The translations under genes and the position numbers were made by a program. From Chamaesiphon sp. 341R_metabat_111 (GTDB lineage Bacteria > Cyanobacteriota > Cyanobacteriia > Cyanobacteriales > Chamaesiphonaceae), in NCBI GenBank assembly GCA_025351825.1, contig JANXVE010000005.1, positions 1 to 64,000 on the forward strand: DNA of 64,000 nt, written 5' to 3'. Shown here piece after piece: positions 38,520 through 46,983 of the stretch (position 1 is the first letter of the stretch; each line of letters starts with the position of its first letter). The notes beneath the pieces were generated by a model, which was given only the letters and a program-made list of their open reading frames with translations, was not told the DNA's origin and did no database searches.

Positions 38520-39158
38520 ATGTTATTAGAATTAAGACAACTAAAAATTAAGCCAGGACAGCAAATCTTATTAGAAGATGTTAGCTGGCAGCAATTTGAA
38601 AATATACTAACAGACTTGGGCGAGCATCGTTCTGCCAGAGTTTCTTATAGTCACGGTTATTTAGAAATTATGGTGCCATTGCCAGAACATGAAAAAGCCA
38701 AAGAAATTATTGGAGACACCATCAAGATCTTACTCGATCGGCTAAACATTGATTATGATTCGCTCGGATCGACAACTTTAAAAAGTGAAAGAATGACTCA
38801 GGGAGTAGAACCAGATGCTTGTTTCTACATCAAAAATCAGGCATTGGTACTTGGCAAAAATCGGCTAGACATTAATATAGATCCACCACCAGATCTAGCC
38901 GTAGAAATCGATCTGACTTCTCGAACCCCGTTAGACAATTATCAACTTTTGGGTGTGCCAGAACTGTGGCGATATGGTAAGCAAGGTTTACAGATCGAGG
39001 TCTTACAAAATGGTCAGTATATCAGATCGGATTTTAGCCCCACATTCCCAGATCTACCAGTTGTTGACTTGATAAATCGATACGTTCAACAAAGTCAAGT
39101 AGTTGGTAGCAGCCAAGCAATTAGATCTTTCAAACAGTGGGTACAAGACAATCTTTAA
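38520..39158 (+). CDS. Uma2 family nuclease-fold protein
   Basis: A 212-residue Uma2 (DUF820) protein. The core contains RVSYSHGYLEIMVPLPEHE (residues about 40 to 58), GVEPDACFYIKN with the conserved Asp, PPDLAVEIDLTSRT with the second acidic residue and GVPELWRYGKQGLQIEVLQ. It has no coiled coil, unlike the family member at 32918. It follows the gyrA terminator and precedes a convergent gene by only 11 bases. Role unknown. Confidence 0.88.
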   Translation: MLLELRQLKIKPGQQILLEDVSWQQFENILTDLGEHRSARVSYSHGYLEIMVPLPEHEKAKEIIGDTIKILLDRLNIDYDSLGSTTLKSERMTQGVEPDACFYIKNQALVLGKNRLDINIDPPPDLAVEIDLTSRTPLDNYQLLGVPELWRYGKQGLQIEVLQNGQYIRSDFSPTFPDLPVVDLINRYVQQSQVVGSSQAIRSFKQWVQDNL

Positions 39159-39169
39159 CGCTATTGCCA

Positions 39170-39697
39170 TTAATTAGCGGCTTCAGACATCTCGATCGTC
39201 CGACCATCATAATCTTTGACCAAGAAATTCAATGGCTTCTCACTGCGAATCTTGTGCTTAACGCCACGGGTTTGAATCCGCATCAGAATTTGCTCTAGAC
39301 ATTCTCGATCGAAACAAACTTGACGCTGACGATTTTTTTCACCCAGACTAGCACCTGTAATGACGTGGAGCTGGGTATTTTTCTTGAGTTGATACCACAG
39401 ACCCTCTGAACCTCTCATCCCTCTCACCGCCGATCTACCCATCGGTGCAGCCAGATACATCGGGTCAATTCCAGCACTCCCGATCGTCTGCTCGTAGTCA
39501 TAATAATAATGCAGTGGGACTTGCGCGATCGGCAAATTCAATAATCCCTCGTATAGATCCTGAGCAATCTGAAGATCCGACACCATCACCGTGTAAACCT
39601 TCGGGGCACTAGTCAAAAACAGCCACATCGCCCCAGCGTAAGCTGCCAGCAGCATCACCATGATACCTTGGGTGGAAATCAGACTATCTAGAGGCAT
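39170..39697 (-). CDS. Conserved cyanobacterial membrane-anchored protein, glyoxalase-like
   Basis: A 175-residue protein with one N-terminal membrane helix (TQGIMVMLLAAYAGAMWLFL) followed by VYTVMVSDLQIAQDLYEGLLNLPIAQVPLHYYYDYEQ, which recalls the first strand-helix unit of glyoxalase-like (vicinal oxygen chelate) domains. The metal-binding residues of true glyoxalases are not obvious, so enzymatic activity is doubtful. I know this sequence type only as a conserved hypothetical of cyanobacteria. Residues 60 to 80 are rich in Tyr. Confidence 0.55.
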   Translation of the reverse strand: MPLDSLISTQGIMVMLLAAYAGAMWLFLTSAPKVYTVMVSDLQIAQDLYEGLLNLPIAQVPLHYYYDYEQTIGSAGIDPMYLAAPMGRSAVRGMRGSEGLWYQLKKNTQLHVITGASLGEKNRQRQVCFDRECLEQILMRIQTRGVKHKIRSEKPLNFLVKDYDGRTIEMSEAAN

Positions 39698-39820
39698 AAG
39701 GTCGCGAGGGCTAGGATTAGATATATGTTAACAGCTTGGCTTAATTAAGTGAATACCAGCATGGCTCGTTGGCGTAGTCTCTCGAAGAGAATCGACCCAA
39801 ATTCAGCAATTAATCTAGTC

Positions 39821-39969
39821 GATGCGGAGACTTTTACCCCCAACCCCCTTATAAAGCGGATGCGCGTACTGTTCGGGTTCCCCGACAGTGCAGCGCACCA
39901 AGCAGGGGGCTTTCCGACCTCCTCCCCTTTCCAAGGGGAGGACTGAGGTGGGGTAAAGATCTCCGCATC
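39821..39969. repeat. MITE-like element, copy 2
   Basis: GATGCGGAG at the left end and CTCCGCATC at the right are perfect inverted termini, with ACTTTTACCCCCAACCCCC and GAGGTGGGGTAAAGATCT extending the match imperfectly. The interior differs from the copy at 27065-27223. It occupies much of the 344-base gap upstream of rplS; the rplS promoter should lie in the last 70 bases. Confidence 0.7.
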
Positions 39970-40041
39970 ACCTCAAACAATCATTAGACAAATTTACATC
40001 CACCTGCTAATATTAAAGTTCTGTGAATTTTTTCAAAACGC

Positions 40042-40410
40042 ATGAAAGCTCAGGAAATTATTCGCTCGATCGAAGCGGAATATCTAAAATCCGATCTGCC
40101 TACCCTTCACATTGGCGATACCGTCCGTGTGGGCGTAAAAATTCAAGAAGGTAACAAAGAACGGGTGCAACCTTACGAAGGCATTATCATTGCCATGCGT
40201 AATGGTGGCATCAACAAAACGGTTACTGTCCGTCGTGTCTTCCAAGGAATTGGTGTGGAACGGGTATTCCTGTTGCACTCACCCAAAGTTGATAACGTCA
40301 AAGTAATCCGTCGTGGTAAAGTCCGTCGTGCGAAACTGTTTTATCTCCGCGATCGTGTCGGTAAAGCAACTCGCGTCAAGCAACGGTTCGATCGTCCTTT
40401 GGAAGGCTGA
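40042..40410 (+). CDS. rplS: 50S ribosomal protein L19
   Basis: A 122-residue L19, located at the 30S-50S interface. Hallmarks are FHIGDTV-like [26 protein letters not shown] and [19 protein letters not shown], and the C-terminus [21 protein letters not shown]. It lies just upstream of tRNA-Trp, the usual cyanobacterial order; however, secE does not follow within the visible neighbourhood. Confidence 0.96.
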   Translation: MKAQEIIRSIEAEYLKSDLPTLHIGDTVRVGVKIQEGNKERVQPYEGIIIAMRNGGINKTVTVRRVFQGIGVERVFLLHSPKVDNVKVIRRGKVRRAKLFYLRDRVGKATRVKQRFDRPLEG

Positions 40411-40500
40411 TCGGTTTAATTTGAGTGTCCTGGTTATAGACTTTAGTTTATGGTATTATACTAAAGTGCAGTGCCAGGAGTATCACTCCACATCACATGT

Positions 40501-40573
40501 GCGCTTTTAGTTCAGTTGGTAGAACGTTGGTCTCCAAAACCAAATGTCGGGGGTTCAAGTCCTCCAGGGCGCG
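40501..40573 (+). tRNA. trnW: tRNA-Trp (CCA anticodon)
   Basis: A 73-nt cloverleaf. The acceptor stem is GCGCTTT with AGGGCGC (with G-T pairs), discriminator G. The anticodon loop reads TCTCCAAAA, giving CCA. The T arm is GGGGGTTCAAGTCCTCC. CCA is not encoded. Many cyanobacteria place trnW between rplS and secE. Confidence 0.95.
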
Positions 40574-40591
40574 TAAATCTAGGTTCTATGT

Positions 40592-40628
40592 AAAGTGTGT
40601 TGGCGCGAAAGCCCAGCACACTTTTTTT
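40592..40628 (+). terminator. Rho-independent terminator after tRNA-Trp
   Basis: AAAGTGTGTTGG and CCAGCACACTTT form a 12-bp stem (one G-T) followed by a run of seven T residues, ending the rplS-trnW transcript. An inverted GTAGGGTGGGCACTGCCCA repeat pair follows at 40653 and 40724. Confidence 0.85.
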
Positions 40629-40795
40629 GACATTTTGGCATCTGTAACATCTGTAGGGTGGGCACTGCCCACGGACAAACTTAGCAGCACAACAATTAGT
40701 TATTAAATGCGTGAAATCTAGCTGGTGGGCACTGCCCACCCTACGACAGCTATTTGTCCGCGCAAGACATTAGACTTATGCTACACACCAATAGC

Positions 40796-41182
40796 CTAAT
40801 CCTGTCCATCCTCAAATCCTCTAAATCCTGATGATGTTTTATATTTACATCCCTCACAGGGACCGATCGGATTGACGGCACAGCGGAGTAAGATCGATCG
40901 AGCATTGTAGCTACAGGTAGCATCACCAATTACCCATTCACCATCAACCATACTCTGTTCCTCAGGGCGAGTTGCTGACTGGACGTATAGAGCGATTTTA
41001 TCCAACTTATAACGACCATATTTAAGCTGGTAACGATGACGACGTTCCAGTACCGTATAAGTTTGACCATCCAGATCCAGATAGTTCCCTGGCTGTGGAG
41101 TCCAATCCAACCTGACTTTTGCTAGCGTTTCACGGGATTGGGTCAAAATCACTTCAGTTGGCAAAAACTCTGCTTCCGTCAT
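40796..41182 (-). CDS. DUF6464-like cyanobacterial protein
   Basis: A 128-residue protein with a small beta-rich domain (YLDLDGQTYTVLERRHRYQLKYGRYKL) and a Cys-bearing C-terminal part (GDATCSYNARSILLRCAVNPIGPCEGC), whose four Cys could bind a metal. It resembles cyanobacterial conserved proteins classed as DUF6464. The last dozen residues (SSGFRGFEDGQD) and the stop are encoded within a dispersed AGGATTTA-type repeat, also found near 41718, so the C-terminus has probably been altered by repeat insertion. Confidence 0.65.
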   Translation of the reverse strand: MTEAEFLPTEVILTQSRETLAKVRLDWTPQPGNYLDLDGQTYTVLERRHRYQLKYGRYKLDKIALYVQSATRPEEQSMVDGEWVIGDATCSYNARSILLRCAVNPIGPCEGCKYKTSSGFRGFEDGQD

Positions 41183-41333
41183 TCATTCATCCTGATGAGC
41201 CTCAAAACACATTTTAAACTATCTCAGTCGAACCAGTCAGAACAACTCAACCAAACTAGCAAAAGTCAGGGGTGTTTAACTTTTGTAGCCTTTTTGATAA
41301 CTAGCATGTGAGCCTGCGGTACACTAAACCTGA

Positions 41334-41627
<294 letters not shown>

Positions 41628-41671
41628 CTCCTGCTCATGACTAGAGACTAAGAGTTCGTTGTGGTACTTTT

Positions 41672-41696
41672 AGTCTTTAGGCTTTAGGCTTTAGGG
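41672..41696. repeat. GGCTTTA heptanucleotide repeats and AGGATTTA repeat
   Basis: Three tandem TTTAGGC heptamers sit downstream of psaC. About 20 bases further on (41718-41755) is a TCCTGTCCATCC...AAATCCTGAT repeat matching the 3' end of the DUF6464-like gene. Confidence 0.75.
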
Positions 41697-41891
41697 TAAA
41701 AAGAAACTATATACCCACTAATAATTTAATCCTGTCCATCCTAAAATCCTATAAATCCTGATAAAGTTTGGATTAGTTGTTACATTCGATCGCCAGTTGG
41801 GTAACTATAATAGAGCGGGTGGTAAATCTCCATATTTAGCGAGACTGCCTCAAACGCCAAAAAAGATAGCCTTGCGGGAGCATTTGACTGT

Positions 41892-43766
41892 ATGTGTGGA
41901 ATTGTTGGTTATATTGGTACTCAACCAGCCCAGTCCATTCTAGTTTCAGGACTAGAAAAACTAGAATACAGGGGCTATGACTCCGCAGGGGTGGCAACAA
42001 TTGTCGAAGGAAATTTGGACTGTATTCGCGCCAAGGGTAAGCTACACAACCTGCGCGACAAAGTAGACTTAGCCACGAATCACGCGCCAATCGGCATCGG
42101 ACACACGCGCTGGGCGACACACGGCAAGCCCGAAGAATATAACGCTCACCCCCACACAGATACTCAGCGACGGCTGGCGGTGGTGCAGAATGGAATTATT
42201 GAAAATTACCGCGAACTCCGCGAAGAATTAAAAGCTAAAGGACACGAGTTTCGATCGGAAACCGATACTGAAGTTATCCCGCATTTAGTCGCTCAATGCT
42301 TTGCCGATGGTGCCGATACCTTGATGGTAGCAGTCCAACAGGCAGTACACAAATTATCCGGCGCATTTGCGATCGCTGTAATTTCCGCCGACTATCCCGA
42401 CGAGATCGTTCTAGCCAGACAACAGGCTCCCCTAATTATCGGCATCGGTGAAGGTGAATATTTCTGTGCCTCAGATACACCTGCGATCGTCCAATATACC
42501 CGCACGATCTTACCATTAGAAAATGGTGAAATGGCGCGACTGACCAGAGACGGTGCCGAACTCTACACCTTTGCAGGCGAGAAAGTCACCCGCACCCCGC
42601 GAACCATCACTTGGAATCCGATTGCGATCGAAAAACAAGGATTCCGCCACTTCATGGCAAAAGAAATCTACGAGCAACCCGCCGTAGTCAGAACTTGTCT
42701 CGAAGCATATCTCGATCTAGATTGGACTCCAGACAGCTCCAAATCCCCCTTCAAGCTCGATCTACCCGCAGCTATCTACAAAGACCTCGAACAGATCCAA
42801 ATCGTCGCCTGTGGCACCAGTCTCCATGCAGGCATGGTTGGCAAATATCTAATCGAAGAACTCGCCCAAATTCCCACCGCAATCCAATATGCGTCCGAAT
42901 TTCGCTATTCGCCCCCACCATTGACAGCAAACACCCTCACCATCGGCATTACCCAATCTGGTGAAACCGCCGATACCCTGGGCGCGATTGAAATCGAACA
43001 GTCCCGCCGCAAAGACAAAGATCCCAAATATCACTCCCGCCTCCTCGCCATCACCAACCGCACCGATAGTGCGATCGCCCGCATCGTCGATTGCGTCATC
43101 GACACCCACGCAGGCATGGAAATCGGCGTAGCCGCCACCAAAACCTTCATGGGTCAACTGATGGCGTTTTACTTCTTCTCCCTCGATCTCGCCCATCGTC
43201 GCGGGACAATTACACCCGATCGATTAGCCGAAATCATCGCAGGTTTAAAAGTCCTCCCCTCCCAAATCGAAGTCATCCTCGAAACCCAAGAAAAATACAT
43301 CGAAGAACTCTCCCACAGTTTCCTCGATACCCATGATGCCATCTTCCTCGGTCGCGGCATCAACTTCCCGATCGCCCTCGAAGGTGCCCTAAAACTCAAA
43401 GAGATCAGCTATATCCATGCCGAAGGTTATCCCTCCGGCGAGATGAAACACGGCCCGATTGCGCTTTTAGATGCGAAGGTTCCAGTAATTGCGATTACAA
43501 TGCCAGGGAAAGTATACGAAAAAGCAGTGTCAAATGCTCAAGAAGCAAAAGCACGAGATTCCCATTTATATGGTGTAGTTGCTGCTAGTGATAAAGACGC
43601 AGCAGAGATATTTGATAAGGTTTTACCAGTGCCAGATGTAGATGAATTATTGTCACCAGTATTAACAGTTATTCCAATGCAATTAATGTCTTATCATATT
43701 GCAGCTATGCGCGGGCTGGATGTCGATCAGCCTCGTAATTTAGCCAAATCGGTAACTGTTGAATAA
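41892..43766 (+). CDS. glmS: Glutamine--fructose-6-phosphate aminotransferase (isomerizing)
   Basis: A 624-residue GlmS, which makes glucosamine-6-phosphate for peptidoglycan and lipopolysaccharide. Cys2 of MCGIVGYIG is the glutaminase nucleophile; the glutaminase domain spans about residues 1 to 225 and two SIS domains follow (GTSLHAGMVGKYLIEE and FLGRGINFPIALEGALKLKE). The C-terminus DVDQPRNLAKSVTVE is the invariant end whose DNA forms the Tn7 attachment site. It is intact; a Tn7-like element begins 25 bases after its stop. Confidence 0.97.
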   Translation: MCGIVGYIGTQPAQSILVSGLEKLEYRGYDSAGVATIVEGNLDCIRAKGKLHNLRDKVDLATNHAPIGIGHTRWATHGKPEEYNAHPHTDTQRRLAVVQNGIIENYRELREELKAKGHEFRSETDTEVIPHLVAQCFADGADTLMVAVQQAVHKLSGAFAIAVISADYPDEIVLARQQAPLIIGIGEGEYFCASDTPAIVQYTRTILPLENGEMARLTRDGAELYTFAGEKVTRTPRTITWNPIAIEKQGFRHFMAKEIYEQPAVVRTCLEAYLDLDWTPDSSKSPFKLDLPAAIYKDLEQIQIVACGTSLHAGMVGKYLIEELAQIPTAIQYASEFRYSPPPLTANTLTIGITQSGETADTLGAIEIEQSRRKDKDPKYHSRLLAITNRTDSAIARIVDCVIDTHAGMEIGVAATKTFMGQLMAFYFFSLDLAHRRGTITPDRLAEIIAGLKVLPSQIEVILETQEKYIEELSHSFLDTHDAIFLGRGINFPIALEGALKLKEISYIHAEGYPSGEMKHGPIALLDAKVPVIAITMPGKVYEKAVSNAQEAKARDSHLYGVVAASDKDAAEIFDKVLPVPDVDELLSPVLTVIPMQLMSYHIAAMRGLDVDQPRNLAKSVTVE

Positions 43767-43790
43767 GTTAAAGAAAGTCATTTTACAAAA
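43731..43790 (+). other. Candidate attTn7: glmS 3' end and putative target duplication
   Basis: The glmS codons for NLAKSVTVE are those that Tn7 TnsD reads in E. coli. The putative 5-bp target duplication is CAAAA (43786-43790), centred about 22 bases after the glmS stop, the Tn7 insertion distance. The second copy, at the other end of the element, is outside the window, so the duplication itself is unconfirmed. Confidence 0.7.
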
Positions 43791-43857
43791 TGTGAAAATA
43801 TAATAAAGTCGTATACTAGCTAATAAAGTTGTATACTGCACAATAAAGTTGTATACT
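43791..43857. mobile_element. glmS-proximal end of a Tn7-like CAST with three TnsB-type repeats
   Basis: The element appears to start with TGT (43791), as Tn7-family ends do. Three 17-bp repeats of the form TAATAAAGTTGTATACT lie at 43801-43817, 43821-43837 and 43841-43857, exactly 20 bases apart; the first has GTC for GTT and the third starts with C. They are the expected transposase (TnsB) binding sites. Their tight packing and tnsA pointing away from glmS match the right end of Tn7. They overlap the likely tnsA promoter, so TnsB could autoregulate. Confidence 0.8.
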
Positions 43858-43898
43858 ATTGTCTGTGAGTGTCTAATTAGCATTTGCAGATTTTTCAT

Positions 43899-44723
43899 AT
43901 GGTCAGAAACAGAAGGGATTGGACAGAAGAGAAACTCGATCGATATACAAAGGAAGGCCGAGGACAAGGTATCGGGCAAGATTATAATCCGTGGATTAAG
44001 GTTTCAGATTTTTCTTCCAGTGGCCGTGTGTCGAGAATCTTAGGTTGGAAGACTAATCGGGAACATCATTTCATGTCAGATGGTGAGACAAGGCTGTTCT
44101 ATTTATTTGAGTGGTCAGATCTGATTGTCGATATTCGAGAGCAGTTCCCATTAATCGATCGCGAATTGTGCTTCAAGATTGCTGAAGAGATGGGAGTTGA
44201 GTACCCTAAAGATCCAAAAAGTGGTGTCCCTTACGTACTCAGCACAGATTTCATGTTGACTGTTACTCATGAAGGGAAAAATACTTATGAGGCAAGAACA
44301 TTTAAACCTTCTAAAACTTTAAATAACAAGCGGACCGCAATGAAGCTAGAACTAGAAAGGCGTTATTATGCCATTAAAGGGATTGACTGGAAAATAGTCA
44401 CAGAAAAAGATATTCCTAAGTTAATGGTAAAAAATGTTGAATGGATTCATTCAGCCCATAAACTAGAAGGAAATCGAGAGGCGAACAAGGAAGAGCTTCA
44501 TCACATAATGAAAATTTTGAGATCTAAGCTAGAGACAGATACTGCTACTGTCGGCAAAGTTGTTAATGACTTGGATACAGAAATGAATGTTGAGTTGGGT
44601 ACATCACTTTACCTGTTTAAGTACCTTGTGGCAAATAAATCAATCTCAGTTGACATGTTAAGTAAGAAGCCACTTACTTCTTACTTAACAAAAAAGATTA
44701 AATTCAATCAAATTAACGTTTGA
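43899..44723 (+). CDS. tnsA: TnsA endonuclease subunit of Tn7-like transposase
   Basis: A 274-residue TnsA, the restriction-enzyme-like nuclease that cuts the 5' ends of the transposon so it moves by cut-and-paste. Candidate catalytic residues, numbered from ATG 43899, are Glu64 in DGETRLFYLFEWSDL, Asp117 in LSTDFMLTV and Lys136 in ARTFKPSK, corresponding to the E-D-K set of Tn7 TnsA. The C-terminal domain (from about residue 165) follows the family. An in-frame TTG at 43884 would add five residues and is less likely. It is the first gene of tnsA-tnsB-tnsC-tniQ and is separate from tnsB, unlike the fused TnsAB of some type I-B CASTs. Confidence 0.9.
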   Translation: MVRNRRDWTEEKLDRYTKEGRGQGIGQDYNPWIKVSDFSSSGRVSRILGWKTNREHHFMSDGETRLFYLFEWSDLIVDIREQFPLIDRELCFKIAEEMGVEYPKDPKSGVPYVLSTDFMLTVTHEGKNTYEARTFKPSKTLNNKRTAMKLELERRYYAIKGIDWKIVTEKDIPKLMVKNVEWIHSAHKLEGNREANKEELHHIMKILRSKLETDTATVGKVVNDLDTEMNVELGTSLYLFKYLVANKSISVDMLSKKPLTSYLTKKIKFNQINV

Positions 44724-44733
44724 ATAATTTACA

Positions 44734-46983
44734 ATGAAAGTTCATTTTTTTGTCAACAGCTTAGTTGAGTGGATTTCTGAGAATGGAAACAATAGAATCG
44801 ATCGAATATTGTGGATTGATGAGGGTTATGAAGTTGCATTCTTGATTGACATCCATAAAGAAGAATCGCTTCCCAGGCAAGTATTTATCAATGAAATAGA
44901 AGAGAGTATTGAATCGAGTACTGCTATCATAATTAAAAAAGATCCTTGGGCTTTAATAGTACCAGAAGAAAAGTTGTCATCTAAGGATAAAGTGCTAAGA
45001 GATGCTGCTTGGAGAATAATTTCATCTATCGTTACTCAGGAGCCAGCAATATACGAGCGAAATCAACGTGGATCTCTAGTAATCAAATTAATAGAAAATG
45101 ATAATACAATTAGAAGCCTAAACGAAATCAAGAGTAAATTAACTAAAAAAGCTGTTTACAAATATCTTAAAAGATACTGGCAAAGAGGTAAGAATATTAA
45201 TGCACTATTACCAGATTATAGAAATTCGGGAGGAAAAGGAAGGCAGAAGTTAGCTGGAGATACCAAAAGAGGCCGGCCTAGAAAATATGCTAACGATCCT
45301 GAAATAGGAATTGGTATTAATGTCACAGAAGAGACAAAAATGACCTTTAGAGTGGCAATTTCTCAGTTTTACCACACATCTGAAAAAAGGTCGTTGGTAG
45401 CAGCGTATGAAAAAATGATCCAAGAATATTATTCTGAAGAGAATTTTTCTAATTATGATGACTTATATGGTTCGATCCCGATGCAGGATCGAATACCCAC
45501 ATTAGTACAATTTAAGTATTGGTATGATTTGGAACATGGTCAAAATGTAGAGAAAAAGATAAGTACAAGGATTGGAAAGAGAGAATATCTGCAAAATTAT
45601 CGTCCGATTACAGGCAATTCAACCGCAGAGGTTACTGGGCCTGGTTCTCGTTATCAAGTAGATGCAACAGTGGGAGATGTCTACCTCGTCTCCAGTTACA
45701 ACCGCAAATGGATTATTGGCAGACCAGTAATTTATGTTGTGATTGATGTCTTTAGTCGAATGATTACTGGAGTTTATGTTGGATTAGAGGGACCATCTTG
45801 GTTGGGCATGATGATGGCTCTGGCTAATATGGCTATGGATAAGATTGAGTACTGCCGACAGTATAAAATTGATATCTCGGAAGATGATTGGCCTTGTCAC
45901 CATTTACCAGATGCTATTTTAGGAGATCGTGGTGAATTAATTAGCAAAAATGCAAATATAGTAACTCAAAATCTGAACATTAAGATTGAAAATGCAGCAC
46001 CATTTAGACCAGATTGGAAAGGTATTGTAGAGAGACGTTTTCGGACCATTAATGAAAAAGTAAAGCCTTTTATACCTGGAGCAGTTGATATAGACTTCAA
46101 TCAGAGAGGTGGTCGTGATTATCGCTTAGACAGCAAGCTCGATCTAGACCAATTTACCCAAATTATTATTCGGATGATTCTACATCATAATAATCAACAT
46201 ATGTTGAAGGATTATCCAAGAACAGTGGAAATGATCGCAGATGAAGTATTGCCTATCCCTTCCCAATTGTGGAAATGGGGAATTATCCACTGTTCAGGCA
46301 GGCTTAGAACCCTAGATCCAGATATTATCAAACTTAATTTAATGCCAAGAGGGAATGCCACCATTACGGAGAAAGGAATTAAATTTAAAGGTATTTACTA
46401 TACTTGCGATCGAGCAGATCGAGAGATGTGGTTTTCTAATGCCAGAGCAGGATCTTTGTCTAGAGCACAAAAGAAATTGGAAGTTTCTTATGATCCTCGG
46501 AAAACTGATTACATTTATATTCCAGCTCAAGATGGTCGTAGTTTTACTCAATGTACTTTACTAGAGTCACAATCAAAATATGAGAATAAAAACTTGTATG
46601 ACATCGAGTATTTATTTGCTGAGGAAGAATTGCAGCGACAAAAAAGTGCAAATCGTGAGTTACCTCAAACAATAGATTTGAATATGGAAATTGAAAAGAT
46701 TGTCGATCGAGCAGTCGATATGACTAATGCTGTTCAAGATCCTACTTTGAGTAGACGGGCAAGAACTTCCTCGATCCGAGATAATAGAAGTACTGAAAAA
46801 GAAAATCGTCGTCAAGAAGAATCATTCGATCTGTCATCTCAAAATAAAGAGATTGATAAAAGTGTGCCGAAGATCGATTCAGATAAGTCTAGTTTAAAGC
46901 CACTTAAATCATCACTACAAGCTAATCACAACAATTTACTAAGAGCAAGAAGAGAGAAGAACAAGCGTGAAAAGAACGGATAA
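44734..46983 (+). CDS. tnsB: TnsB DDE transposase
   Basis: A 749-residue TnsB, which binds the end repeats and joins 3' ends to target DNA. The N-terminal half holds DNA-binding helices (for example KRGRPRKYAND near residue 180). The catalytic triad is Asp310 (YQVDATVGDVYL), Asp398 (LGDRGELIS) and Glu433 (GIVERRFRTINEK), with the D-35-E spacing of the retroviral integrase fold. The C-terminal 120 residues are polar and charged, ending RAREKNKREKNG-like, the part that recruits TnsC in related systems. It overlaps tnsC by 17 bases. Confidence 0.94.
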   Translation: MKVHFFVNSLVEWISENGNNRIDRILWIDEGYEVAFLIDIHKEESLPRQVFINEIEESIESSTAIIIKKDPWALIVPEEKLSSKDKVLRDAAWRIISSIVTQEPAIYERNQRGSLVIKLIENDNTIRSLNEIKSKLTKKAVYKYLKRYWQRGKNINALLPDYRNSGGKGRQKLAGDTKRGRPRKYANDPEIGIGINVTEETKMTFRVAISQFYHTSEKRSLVAAYEKMIQEYYSEENFSNYDDLYGSIPMQDRIPTLVQFKYWYDLEHGQNVEKKISTRIGKREYLQNYRPITGNSTAEVTGPGSRYQVDATVGDVYLVSSYNRKWIIGRPVIYVVIDVFSRMITGVYVGLEGPSWLGMMMALANMAMDKIEYCRQYKIDISEDDWPCHHLPDAILGDRGELISKNANIVTQNLNIKIENAAPFRPDWKGIVERRFRTINEKVKPFIPGAVDIDFNQRGGRDYRLDSKLDLDQFTQIIIRMILHHNNQHMLKDYPRTVEMIADEVLPIPSQLWKWGIIHCSGRLRTLDPDIIKLNLMPRGNATITEKGIKFKGIYYTCDRADREMWFSNARAGSLSRAQKKLEVSYDPRKTDYIYIPAQDGRSFTQCTLLESQSKYENKNLYDIEYLFAEEELQRQKSANRELPQTIDLNMEIEKIVDRAVDMTNAVQDPTLSRRARTSSIRDNRSTEKENRRQEESFDLSSQNKEIDKSVPKIDSDKSSLKPLKSSLQANHNNLLRARREKNKREKNG

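Noticed and set aside
40574-40795. secE after tRNA-Trp
   Set aside because: The usual neighbour is absent; a terminator and a palindromic repeat follow and no SecE-like frame exists.
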